A model generated the notes under the pieces. That model was not told the DNA's origin, ran no database searches, and worked only from the letters and a program-made list of their open reading frames with translations. From Streptomyces sp. NBC_01431 (lineage in GTDB: Bacteria; Actinomycetota; Actinomycetes; Streptomycetales; Streptomycetaceae): 64,000 nt of DNA. The stretch spans positions 5,890,001 through 5,954,000 of the forward strand of contig NZ_CP109496.1 of NCBI RefSeq assembly GCF_036231355.1, given 5' to 3'. The translations under genes and the position numbers were made by a program. This document shows, piece by piece, positions 57,374 to 64,000 of the stretch (its first letter is position 1; each line of letters opens with the position of its first letter).

Positions 57374-58225
57374 CTACGCGCGGAGCGACTTCAGCCGCGC
57401 CACGTCCGCCGCATGTCCTTCCTGGCCGCCCGGCGTCTCGATGATCAGCGGTACGCCGGCGGTCGCCGGGTGGGCGAGCAGCTCGCGGAACGGTTCGGCG
57501 CCGATGTGCCCGGAGCCGATGTTCTCGTGCCGGTCCTTGTGCGCGCCGACCACGTCCTTGGAGTCATTGGCGTGGATCAGCTTCAGGCGGCCCGCGCCGA
57601 CCGTGTCCACCAGCAGGTCCAGGGTCTGCTTCATCCCGCCGGGTCCGGCGAGGTCGTGCCCGGCCGCGTAGATGTGGCAGGTGTCCAGGCAGACGCCCAG
57701 CTTGGGGTGGGCGTCCAGGGCCTCGAAGTAGGGACCGAAGTCCCAGGTGCGCGAGCACAGGGAGAAGCCCTGTCCGGCGGTCGACTCCAGGAGCAGGAAC
57801 GGGTCGTCGTCATGGGTCAGTTCGTCGAGCAGCGGCAGCAGACGCGTCCGGACCTGCGCCAGAGCCTCGGCGCGCGGGCGTCCGCCGGTCGCCGAGCCGG
57901 TGTGCACGACCACGCCGAGCGCGCCGATCTCGCGGCCCCTGCGCAGCGAGTGCCGCAGCGACTCCACCGACTTCTCGGCCGTCGCCTCGGTGTGCGAGCC
58001 GAAGTTGATCAGGTAGGGGGCGTGGACGTACGCCGGGATCGAGGCCTCGGCGCACTCGGCCCGGAACCGCTCGTCCTGGGCCGGGTTCCCGCTGGGGGTG
58101 GCCCAGCCGCGCGGGTTGGCGGCGAAGACCTGCACGGTCTCGGCGCCGATGTCGCGCGCGTAGGCGAGGCCGGTCGTGGCTAGGCCGCCGGCCACGGGGA
58201 CGTGGCCGCCGATGGGGTTGCGCAT
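57374..58225 (-). CDS. nfo: Deoxyribonuclease IV (endonuclease IV)
   Basis: The 283-residue AP endonuclease has a trinuclear zinc TIM barrel. Zinc ligands are seen in IPAYVHAPYLINFGS (His), GVVVHTGSATGG (His), PFLLLESTAGQG (Glu), GVCLDTCHIYAAGHDL (Asp, His), KLIHANDSKDVVGAHKDRHENIG (in part: DSKDVVGAHKDRHENIG) and PLIIETPGGQEG (Glu). It incises DNA at abasic sites in base-excision repair. It starts 11 nt after the PASTA kinase stop on the same strand and is probably co-transcribed with it. Confidence 0.95.
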   Translation of the reverse strand: MRNPIGGHVPVAGGLATTGLAYARDIGAETVQVFAANPRGWATPSGNPAQDERFRAECAEASIPAYVHAPYLINFGSHTEATAEKSVESLRHSLRRGREIGALGVVVHTGSATGGRPRAEALAQVRTRLLPLLDELTHDDDPFLLLESTAGQGFSLCSRTWDFGPYFEALDAHPKLGVCLDTCHIYAAGHDLAGPGGMKQTLDLLVDTVGAGRLKLIHANDSKDVVGAHKDRHENIGSGHIGAEPFRELLAHPATAGVPLIIETPGGQEGHAADVARLKSLRA

Positions 58226-58236
58226 GGGGTGGCTAC

Positions 58237-60213
58237 CTACAGTCCCTTGGTGGTGATGGTGATCGTGGAGCCCTCCGGGGCCTGGGCGCCGCCGTTGACG
58301 GACTGGCCGGAGACCTCGTCGCTGAGGAACGGGAAGCTGCGGTCGACCTTCACCTTGAATCCGGCGCCCTCCAGTGCCTTCTGGGCGTCGGCGGCCTTCT
58401 CGCCGGTCACCGTGGGCACGGTGATCATCCGGGGGCCCTTGGAGACGGTCAGGGTCACCGTGTCGCCCTGCGCGAGCTGGGCGTGCTCGGCGGCGGACTG
58501 CGCGGCCACCTTGCCCGCGTCCTGCGGCGAGTTGACCTGATCGGGCGCGACGACGACCTTGAGCCCGGCGCCCTGGAGCGCGGAGGTCGCCGCGTCCACG
58601 GTGTCGCCGACCACGCTCGGCACGTCGATGGGCGCGCCCTTGCTGACGACCAGCGCGACGGCGGTGTCCGTGTGGCGCTTGACGCCGGCCGCCGGGCTGG
58701 TGCGGATCACCGAGCCCTGGGCGACCGAAGCGTTGAACTCGGCGCTGGTGTCGCCCGGTGCGAAGCCCGCCTTGTGCAGCTCGCTCTTCGCCTGGTCGAG
58801 CGGCATCCCGTCCAGCTTGGGCACCTGCGCCGTCTCCGGGCCGCGCGAGACCACCAGCGTCACCGAGCCGTTGCCGCGGATGCGGGCGCCGGTGGCCGGG
58901 TCGGTCCCGATGACCTGGCCGCGCTCGACGGTGTCGCTGAACTGCCCCTCGACCTTCTTCACGCCGAGCCCGGCGTTCGACAGCTTCTTCTTCGCCGCGT
59001 CCTCGCTCTGGCCGATGAGGGCCGGAACGTGGGTGAACTGGCCGGAGTTGATGTACCAGACGCCCGCGCCGACACCCAGGATCATGACGAGCGCGGCCAC
59101 CACGGCGATCAGAGCGCGCCGGTTGGCGCCCCGCCGCCGGGGAGCGCGCGGCGCGGGCTCCGGCTCCTCCTCGATGCGCTGCGGCATGATCAGCCGGCTG
59201 GTGCGGTTGAGGGGCGCCTCGTGCGCGTGCTCGGGCGGCAGCGGGGTGGCCGCCGGACCGGTCGGCGTCGCCACCGCCCGCGGGATCACACTCGTACGGT
59301 CCTCCGAGCCGGGCCCCGAGGTCGCGGGGGCGGTGCGCGCGCCCGGCGGCACCGCGTCCAGCTGCTCGTCGGCGAGGGCCGCGCGGGCCGTACGGGTCTG
59401 CGCGAGCAGGGCCACCGCGTCGTGCGGGCGGACCTCGGGGTTGCGGGCGGTCGCCGAGGCGACCAGCTCGTCCAGCTCCAGCGCGAGGCCGGGCACGGCC
59501 GCGGAGGGGGCGGGAACCCCCTCGTGGAGGTGGGCGTAGAGGATCTGGGCGGGGGTGTCCCCGCTGTGCGGCTTGGTGCCGGTGAGCATCTCGTACAGGA
59601 CGACACCGCACGCGTACACGTCGGCGCGGGTGTCGCAGGTGCCGTGCTCGATCTGCTCGGGGGCCAGGTAGGAGACCGTGCCGAGTACCGAGCCGGTCGT
59701 GCTGGTCACCGAATCGACGGCCCTGACCAGGCCGAAGTCGGCGACCTTGACCCGGCCGTCGTCGCCGATCAGGACGTTCTCGGGCTTCATGTCCCGGTGG
59801 ACGAATCCGGCCCGGTGCGCGGCGCCGAGGGCCGCGAGCACGGGCTCCAGGATGTCGAGGGCCGCGCGCGGCTGGAGCGCGCCGCGCTCGCGCAGCACGT
59901 CGCGCAGGGTGCAGCCCGCGACGTACTCCATCGCGAGGTAGACGTACTGGCCCTGCGCGCCCTGGTCGAAGACGCCGACCACATTGGGGTGCGCGAGCCG
60001 GGCCACCGACTTGGCCTCGCGGATGAAGCGCTCCACGAAGGAGACGTCGGCGGCGAGGCTCGGGTGCATCACCTTGAGGGCGAGCACCCGGTCGAGGCGG
60101 GTGTCGACGGCCCGGTAGACCGTGGCCATACCGCCGACGGCGATGCGCGCGTCGACGCGGTAGCGGCCGTCGAGCACCTGCCCGACGAGGGGGTCATGAA
60201 GGGTCGTATCCAC
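58237..60213 (-). CDS. PASTA-domain serine/threonine protein kinase (PknB type)
   Basis: A 658-residue receptor kinase. The cytosolic kinase domain (about 15-275) has ARIAVGGMATVYRAVD (P-loop), ALKVMHP (Lys), GFVHRDMKPENVLI (catalytic loop), VADFGLVR and the activation segment SVTSTTGSVLGTVSYLAPEQ. A Pro/Arg juxtamembrane linker leads to one transmembrane helix (ALIAVVAALVMILGVGAGVWY, about residue 375). Four extracellular PASTA repeats follow (from VPALIGQSEDAAKKKL). PASTA domains sense muropeptides or lipid II. The S. coelicolor counterpart is, I believe, PkaF. The GTG start is at 60213. The nfo gene follows after 11 nt. Confidence 0.95.
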   Translation of the reverse strand: MDTTLHDPLVGQVLDGRYRVDARIAVGGMATVYRAVDTRLDRVLALKVMHPSLAADVSFVERFIREAKSVARLAHPNVVGVFDQGAQGQYVYLAMEYVAGCTLRDVLRERGALQPRAALDILEPVLAALGAAHRAGFVHRDMKPENVLIGDDGRVKVADFGLVRAVDSVTSTTGSVLGTVSYLAPEQIEHGTCDTRADVYACGVVLYEMLTGTKPHSGDTPAQILYAHLHEGVPAPSAAVPGLALELDELVASATARNPEVRPHDAVALLAQTRTARAALADEQLDAVPPGARTAPATSGPGSEDRTSVIPRAVATPTGPAATPLPPEHAHEAPLNRTSRLIMPQRIEEEPEPAPRAPRRRGANRRALIAVVAALVMILGVGAGVWYINSGQFTHVPALIGQSEDAAKKKLSNAGLGVKKVEGQFSDTVERGQVIGTDPATGARIRGNGSVTLVVSRGPETAQVPKLDGMPLDQAKSELHKAGFAPGDTSAEFNASVAQGSVIRTSPAAGVKRHTDTAVALVVSKGAPIDVPSVVGDTVDAATSALQGAGLKVVVAPDQVNSPQDAGKVAAQSAAEHAQLAQGDTVTLTVSKGPRMITVPTVTGEKAADAQKALEGAGFKVKVDRSFPFLSDEVSGQSVNGGAQAPEGSTITITTKGL

Positions 60214-60301
60214 GGGGGAGAGTTTACGAGCGGCTCGCGACCCCGTTCACGCCGCGTGCCCCGTGGGGCCCGTACTGAAGCCGACCTGTGACGCGGACCG
60301 G

Positions 60302-61096
60302 CTAGAACGCGGGCCGCTCCGGGTCCAGCGCCGCCCGGCCCGCCATCGTGGAGGACGCCTCGGCGAAGTGGCGGCGCGGGATTCGGCCCGCTCGGTGGGC
60401 GAGCCGGCCCGCCACCACCGCATGCCGCATCGCCTCCGCCATGAGCACCGGCTCCTGCGCCCGGGTCACCGCCGAGGCCAGCATCACCGCCGAGCAGCCG
60501 AGCTCCATCGCGAGCGCGGCGTCGGAGGCGGTGCCCGCGCCCGCGTCGAGGATCACCGGGACGCCCGCCCGGTCCACGATCAGCTCGAAGTTGTGCGGGT
60601 TGCGGATGCCGAGGCCGGAACCGATGGGGGAGCCCAGCGGCATGATCGCCGCGCAGCCCACGTCCTCCAGCTTCCGTGCGAGCACCGGGTCGTCGTTGGT
60701 GTAGGGCAGCACGGTGAACCCGTCGTCGACCAACACCTCGGCGGCGTCGAGCAGTTCGACCGGATCGGGCAGCAGGGTGCGTTCGTCGGCGACGACCTCC
60801 AGCTTCACCCAGTGCGTGCCGAGCGCCTCGCGGGCCAGGCGCGCGGTGAGCACGGCCTCACCCGCGGTGAAGCAGCCCGCGGTGTTGGGCAGCACCGTGA
60901 TGCCCAGCCTGTTCAGTACGGACAGGACCGAGCCCTGCACGGTGGGATCGAGGCGGCGCATCGCGACCGTGGTCAGTTCGGTGCCGGACGCGACGAGCGC
61001 GCGTTCCAGGGTGTCGAGGCTGGGCGCCCCGCCCGTACCCATGATCAGGCGCGAGTCGAAGGCGGTGTCGGCGATGGTCAGCACGTCGTCGGCCAT
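60302..61096 (-). CDS. thiG: Thiazole synthase
   Basis: The 264-residue TIM-barrel enzyme forms the thiazole phosphate of thiamine from deoxyxylulose-5-phosphate, dehydroglycine and ThiS-thiocarboxylate. The Schiff-base lysine is in LGTHWVKLEVVADE. Other family sequences are SRLIMGTGGAPSL, LPNTAGCFTAGEA, AAIMPLGSPIGSGLGIRNP and VILDAGAGTASDAALAMELG. It starts 3 nt after the thiS stop and ends the thiO-thiS-thiG operon. Confidence 0.96.
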   Translation of the reverse strand: MADDVLTIADTAFDSRLIMGTGGAPSLDTLERALVASGTELTTVAMRRLDPTVQGSVLSVLNRLGITVLPNTAGCFTAGEAVLTARLAREALGTHWVKLEVVADERTLLPDPVELLDAAEVLVDDGFTVLPYTNDDPVLARKLEDVGCAAIMPLGSPIGSGLGIRNPHNFELIVDRAGVPVILDAGAGTASDAALAMELGCSAVMLASAVTRAQEPVLMAEAMRHAVVAGRLAHRAGRIPRRHFAEASSTMAGRAALDPERPAF

Positions 61097-61099
61097 GGC

Positions 61100-61300
61100 T
61101 CAGCCTCCCTGCACGGCGGTGAGGACCTCGACGCGGTCGCCGTCGCCGAGTGTGGTCATGGGCCAGGCGCTGCGCGGCACGACCGCCTCGTTGACGGCGG
61201 CGGCGACCCCGGAGCGGCTCGGGGTGAGGGTGGCGACGAGGGCGTCGAGGGTGGTCCCGGAGGCGAGCGCGCGGGGCTCGCCGTTGACGGAGATGGTCAT
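61100..61300 (-). CDS. thiS: Sulfur carrier protein ThiS
   Basis: A 66-residue ubiquitin-like beta-grasp protein ending in the required Gly-Gly (LTAVQGG). The C-terminal glycine is adenylated and thiocarboxylated to give sulfur to ThiG. It starts MTISVNGEPRAL at 61300, where the ATG overlaps the thiO stop (ATGA). One of the desulfurases in this window could be the ultimate sulfur donor, but nothing here proves it. Confidence 0.95.
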   Translation of the reverse strand: MTISVNGEPRALASGTTLDALVATLTPSRSGVAAAVNEAVVPRSAWPMTTLGDGDRVEVLTAVQGG

Positions 61301-62478
61301 GCGGTCGTCAGCTCCCAAGGTGCGCGGGTGAAGCGTCGGGGGGTGAACGGGCGTGCCTCGTCGGGCAGTTCACCGGAGGTCAGGACGTGCGCCATGACGT
61401 CGCCGGTGACCGCGGTGAGCAGCACGCCGTTGCGGTAGTGCCCGGTGGCCAGGTGCAGACCGGGCAGCGCGGTGGGACCGAGCAGGGGCGCGTTGTCGGG
61501 GGAGGCGGGACGGAGCCCCGCCCGGGTCTCGGTGAGCGGCAGCTCGGTGATCCCCGGCACCAGCTCGTGCGCGTCGCGCAGCAGCTCGTAGACCCCGCCG
61601 GCGGTGACCGTGGTGTCCCAGCCCAGCTCCTCGCTGGTGGCGCCGACCACGAGCTCGCCGTTCTCGCGCGGTACGAGGTAGACGTCGCCGCCCCGCACCA
61701 CCGCCCGCACGGTCCGGGACAGGAAGGGCGCGTACGCGGGCGGCACGGTCAGCCGCAGGACCTGGCCCTTCACGGGACGTACCGGCGGAAGCAGTTCCTC
61801 CGGTACGCCCTTGAGCCTGCCGCTGAGGCTGCCCGCGGCGAGCACGACCTGATCGGCGGCGAGATGGGTGCCGTCCGCCAGGACGACGCCGGCGGCCCGC
61901 TCCCGTACGACGCGAAGCCGCTCGGCCCAGCCGTGGACGAACCGCACGCCGGCCCGCGTACAGGCGGCGACCAGCGCCTTGGCCAGCCGCCGCGGGTCGA
62001 TCTGGTGGTCACCGTCGACCCGGAGCCCGCCGCGCACCCCGGGGGCCAGCATGGGTTCCAGACGGCGGCAGTCGCGCCCGGACAGCCACTCGGACTCCAG
62101 GCCGCTGCGGACCTGGAGCGCGTGCAGGTCGCGCAGGTGGGCGCGGTCGTCGGAGTTGAGCGCCACGGCGAGCGTGCCGCAGGCGCGGTAGCCGGTGTCC
62201 AGGCCCGTGACCTCGCTCAGCTCGGCCGCGAAGGCCGGGTAGCGGCGGGCGGACTCGACGTTGAGGGCGAGCAGGGTCTGCTCGCCGTAGTGCAGCTCGG
62301 TGACGGCGGCGAGCATTCCGGCCGCGACCTGGGCGGCCCCGCCACCCGGTTCGGGGTCGGCGAGCACGACGGTGAGGCCGCGCTGGGCGGCCCGCCAAGC
62401 GGTGGCGAGCCCGATGATGCCGCCCCCGACCACGAGGACGTCGGACCCGTTCCCGGGCCCGTTTCGTGAAGAACGCAT
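61297..62478 (-). CDS. thiO: Glycine oxidase ThiO
   Basis: A 393-residue FAD-dependent D-amino-acid-oxidase-fold enzyme that converts glycine to the dehydroglycine needed by ThiG. It has the dinucleotide-binding motif DVLVVGGGIIGLATAWRAAQ (residues ~12-31), an FAD-contact loop GGGAAQVAAGMLAAV and the C-terminal RAGLRPASPDNAPLLGP...GHYRNGVLLTAVTG. The ATG at 62478 follows a TPP riboswitch, so anything longer would be riboswitch RNA. It overlaps thiS. Confidence 0.94.
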   Translation of the reverse strand: MRSSRNGPGNGSDVLVVGGGIIGLATAWRAAQRGLTVVLADPEPGGGAAQVAAGMLAAVTELHYGEQTLLALNVESARRYPAFAAELSEVTGLDTGYRACGTLAVALNSDDRAHLRDLHALQVRSGLESEWLSGRDCRRLEPMLAPGVRGGLRVDGDHQIDPRRLAKALVAACTRAGVRFVHGWAERLRVVRERAAGVVLADGTHLAADQVVLAAGSLSGRLKGVPEELLPPVRPVKGQVLRLTVPPAYAPFLSRTVRAVVRGGDVYLVPRENGELVVGATSEELGWDTTVTAGGVYELLRDAHELVPGITELPLTETRAGLRPASPDNAPLLGPTALPGLHLATGHYRNGVLLTAVTGDVMAHVLTSGELPDEARPFTPRRFTRAPWELTTA

Positions 62479-62490
62479 GGGCGTCCAGCC

Positions 62491-62585
62491 CCTCCCTTCG
62501 CCGGCATGACCCGGATCAGGTTCGTACGGTCGGAGGCCGCCCAGCCTCCCTCTCAGCCCGGTGCGTCCGGGCTCCCGCGAGTGCT
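62491..62585 (-). ncRNA. TPP (THI-element) riboswitch
   Basis: Read on the minus strand, the leader holds GCACTCGCGGGAGCCC, then GGGCTGAGAGGGAGGCTG, then ACCGTACGAACCTGATCCGG and TCATGCCGGCGAAGGGAGGG. These are the CUGAGA and ACCUGAUC...GGGUCAUGCCGGCGAAGGGA signatures of the TPP aptamer. Binding of thiamine pyrophosphate represses thiO-thiS-thiG. The last GGGAGGGG probably includes the ribosome-binding site, which fits translational control. Confidence 0.95.
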
Positions 62586-62675
62586 TTACGCCTGCCACCA
62601 TAGCCCGAGCGGCCAACCCGCAGTAAGGGAGCGTGCGGGTGCCCCGGGAGCGCGCGGCAGGCCGCGGCCCCTTAC

Positions 62676-62690
62676 CTGACTAATCGTCAG
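62676..62690 (+). promoter_or_regulatory. Palindromic operator candidate upstream of the ferredoxin reductase gene
   Basis: CTGAC-TAATC-GTCAG, a 5+5+5 inverted repeat 17 nt before the GTG start. It resembles TetR-family operators seen before Streptomyces metabolic genes. No regulator gene is adjacent in the window. Confidence 0.5.
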
Positions 62691-62707
62691 ATGTTTATGG
62701 TGATCGG

Positions 62708-63931
62708 GTGAGCGAACAGCAGAGGCATTTGGAAGCGCGGCACGTGGTCGTCGTCGGCGCGGGCATGGCCGGCGTGCAGACCGCGGTGGCCCTGCGCGAA
62801 CAGGGCTTCCCCGGAGCCATCACCCTCATCGGCGCCGAACCCCACCAGCCCTACGACCGGCCCCCGCTCTCCAAGGCGGTGCTGCTCGGCAAGGCCGAGG
62901 GCTCGGCCTTCGAGGTGGACTTCGAGGCGCTCGACGTGGAGTTGCGGCTCGGGCTCGAAGTCACCGGGGTGCGCCCCGCCGAGCACCGCGTGGTGACGGA
63001 GGCGGGCGAGGTCGCCTACGACACCCTGGTCATCGCCACCGGCGCCGAACCCCTGACCCTGCCCGGCAGCGGAGGCGTCCCCGGCGTCCACCTGCTGCGC
63101 ACGCTGGACGACGCGCGCCGGTTGCGCCCGGTCCTCGATCAGCGGCACCGGATCGTCGTCGTGGGCGCCGGGTGGATCGGTGCGGAGTTCGCGACCGCCG
63201 CGCGTGAGGCGGGCTGCGCGGTCACCGTCGTGGAGGCCGCCGACCGCCCCCTGGCCGGGGTGCTCCCCGCCGAGGTCGCCGCGCCCATGGCCGTCTGGTA
63301 CACCGACGCCGGGGCCGAACTCCTGACCGGCGCCCGGGTCCGGGCGGTCATGCCGGGCGAGGTCCTGCTCGCCGACGGCCGCAGGCTGCCGGCCGACGCG
63401 GTGGTCATCGGCATCGGCGCCCGCCCCGCGACCGGCTGGCTGGCCGGCTCGGACATCGCGCTCGGCCCCGAGGGCGCGATCACCGCGGACGCCCGGCTGC
63501 GCACCTCGCTGCCCGATGTGTACGCGGTGGGCGACTGCGCCTCGTTCCCCTCGGCCCGCTTCGGCGAGCGGCTGCTCGTCCACCACTGGGACAACGCGTT
63601 GCAGGGCCCGCGCACGGTCGCCGCCGACATCGTGGGCGAGGCGCCCGCCGACTACGACCCGGTCCCGTACTTCTGGTCCGAGCAGTTCGGCCGCTTCGTC
63701 CAGTACGCGGGCCACCACACCGACACCGACGACCTGGTCTGGCGCGGTGACCCGGCAACGGCCCCGTGGTCGGTCTGCTGGCTCCGGGACGGGGCCCTGG
63801 TGGCCGTCCTGGCGGTGGGCCGCCCGAGGGACCTGGCCCAGGGCCGCAAGTTGATCGAGTCGGCGGAGCCGCTGGACCGGACGAAGGTGTCGGACCCGTC
63901 GGTGCCGTTGAAATCGGCGACCCGGGGGTAG
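62708..63931 (+). CDS. FAD-dependent ferredoxin/rubredoxin reductase-type oxidoreductase
   Basis: A 407-residue protein with two Rossmann domains: FAD motif HVVVVGAGMAGVQTAVALRE, NAD(P)H motif RIVVVGAGWIGAEFATAAREAG and the second FAD motif LPDVYAVGDCASFP. PYDRPPLSKAVLLG is typical of BenA/BphA4/PdR-like ferredoxin reductases that feed electrons to P450s or oxygenases. The C-terminal reductase domain (about 325-405) includes PYFWSEQFGRFVQYAGH. The GTG at 62708 has weak ribosome binding. The redox partner is not in this window. Confidence 0.92.
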   Translation: MSEQQRHLEARHVVVVGAGMAGVQTAVALREQGFPGAITLIGAEPHQPYDRPPLSKAVLLGKAEGSAFEVDFEALDVELRLGLEVTGVRPAEHRVVTEAGEVAYDTLVIATGAEPLTLPGSGGVPGVHLLRTLDDARRLRPVLDQRHRIVVVGAGWIGAEFATAAREAGCAVTVVEAADRPLAGVLPAEVAAPMAVWYTDAGAELLTGARVRAVMPGEVLLADGRRLPADAVVIGIGARPATGWLAGSDIALGPEGAITADARLRTSLPDVYAVGDCASFPSARFGERLLVHHWDNALQGPRTVAADIVGEAPADYDPVPYFWSEQFGRFVQYAGHHTDTDDLVWRGDPATAPWSVCWLRDGALVAVLAVGRPRDLAQGRKLIESAEPLDRTKVSDPSVPLKSATRG

Positions 63932-63959
63932 CGGGGGCCCGGGGGCGGCGCGCCCCCGC
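63931..63959 (+). terminator. Possible terminator after the ferredoxin reductase gene
   Basis: GCGGGGGC and GCCCCCGC, separated by 13 GC-rich nt, start at the stop codon itself. No T-run follows. The remaining ~40 nt to the window end show no gene. Confidence 0.45.
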
Positions 63960-64000
63960 AGGCAAAGGGCGGACGGGAGTCACCCGGAGGGACCGGGCAC

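Overview
This window is high-GC actinobacterial chromosome, almost certainly Streptomyces. Third codon positions are overwhelmingly G/C, GTG starts are common, genes are often joined by ATGA/GTGA overlaps, and the gene order (psp genes, nadA, ctaC-ctaD-ctaF, ctaE-qcrCAB, trpD, glkA, macS/macR, pfkA, trpEG, class II DAHP synthase, bfd/bfr, PASTA kinase, thiO-thiS-thiG) matches the conserved Streptomyces core as I remember it for S. coelicolor. No prophage, insertion sequence, CRISPR array, rRNA or tRNA is visible. This is conserved core, with species-specific material mostly confined to intergenic repeats.

Layout. 1-4233: a partial methyltransferase and a DUF3043 membrane protein (minus strand), then pspA-pspAA and a two-component system. 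4438-7554: a large RND permease. 7654-13960: quinolinate synthase, an A-type Fe-S protein, a membrane-anchored unknown, an adenosine-kinase-like enzyme and a cysteine desulfurase fused to a TusA domain. 14234-23458: the aerobic respiratory block, with cytochrome aa3 oxidase (ctaC, ctaD, ctaF; ctaE) and the actinobacterial bc1 complex (qcrC, qcrA, qcrB), interrupted by an L,D-transpeptidase and a degenerate receiver protein. 23629-26581: trpD, then a SAM-IV riboswitch leader ahead of a class V aminotransferase/desulfurase-like gene. 26855-33534: Lrp-type sensor domain, rhomboid protease, zinc ribbon, NYN nuclease, two tandem NlpC/P60 hydrolases and a metallopeptidase-like lipoprotein. 33709-38517: GT87 and PimB-like mannosyltransferases and a long-chain acyl-CoA ligase. 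38793-43649: phosphoesterase, SRPBCC protein, ArsA-like ATPase, DUF5304 protein, glucokinase and an EEP-family hydrolase. 43728-49125: hydrolase, PlsC acyltransferase, macS/macR and pfkA. 49284-56561: trpE-trpG fusion with a Trp leader peptide, an amidase/FG-GAP protein, DAHP synthase, Bfd and bacterioferritin. 56715-63931: sulfite-oxidase-like enzyme, endonuclease IV, PASTA kinase, thiG-thiS-thiO under a TPP riboswitch, and a ferredoxin reductase.

The genes work together as several modules: proton-pumping respiration; chorismate/tryptophan supply (DAHP synthase, trpEG, trpD); sulfur handling (two desulfurase-like proteins, ThiS, SAM riboswitch); iron storage (iron box, Bfd, Bfr); glycolytic entry (glkA, pfkA); and cell-wall or envelope maintenance (Psp, Ldt, NlpC/P60, amidase, PimB-like transferase, PASTA kinase).

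The best leads for a second look are: the tripartite leader at 24779-25144 (SAM-IV riboswitch, a 6-residue ORF and a long-range hairpin); an intergenic-type repeat translated inside the gene that leader controls; the Trp attenuator; an ArsA-like ATPase lacking the P-loop lysine; a pseudo-receiver inside the respiratory locus; a palindromic operator at pfkA; a CTG start candidate; and a recurring leaderless-promoter arrangement. No wholly new defence or mobile system was found.
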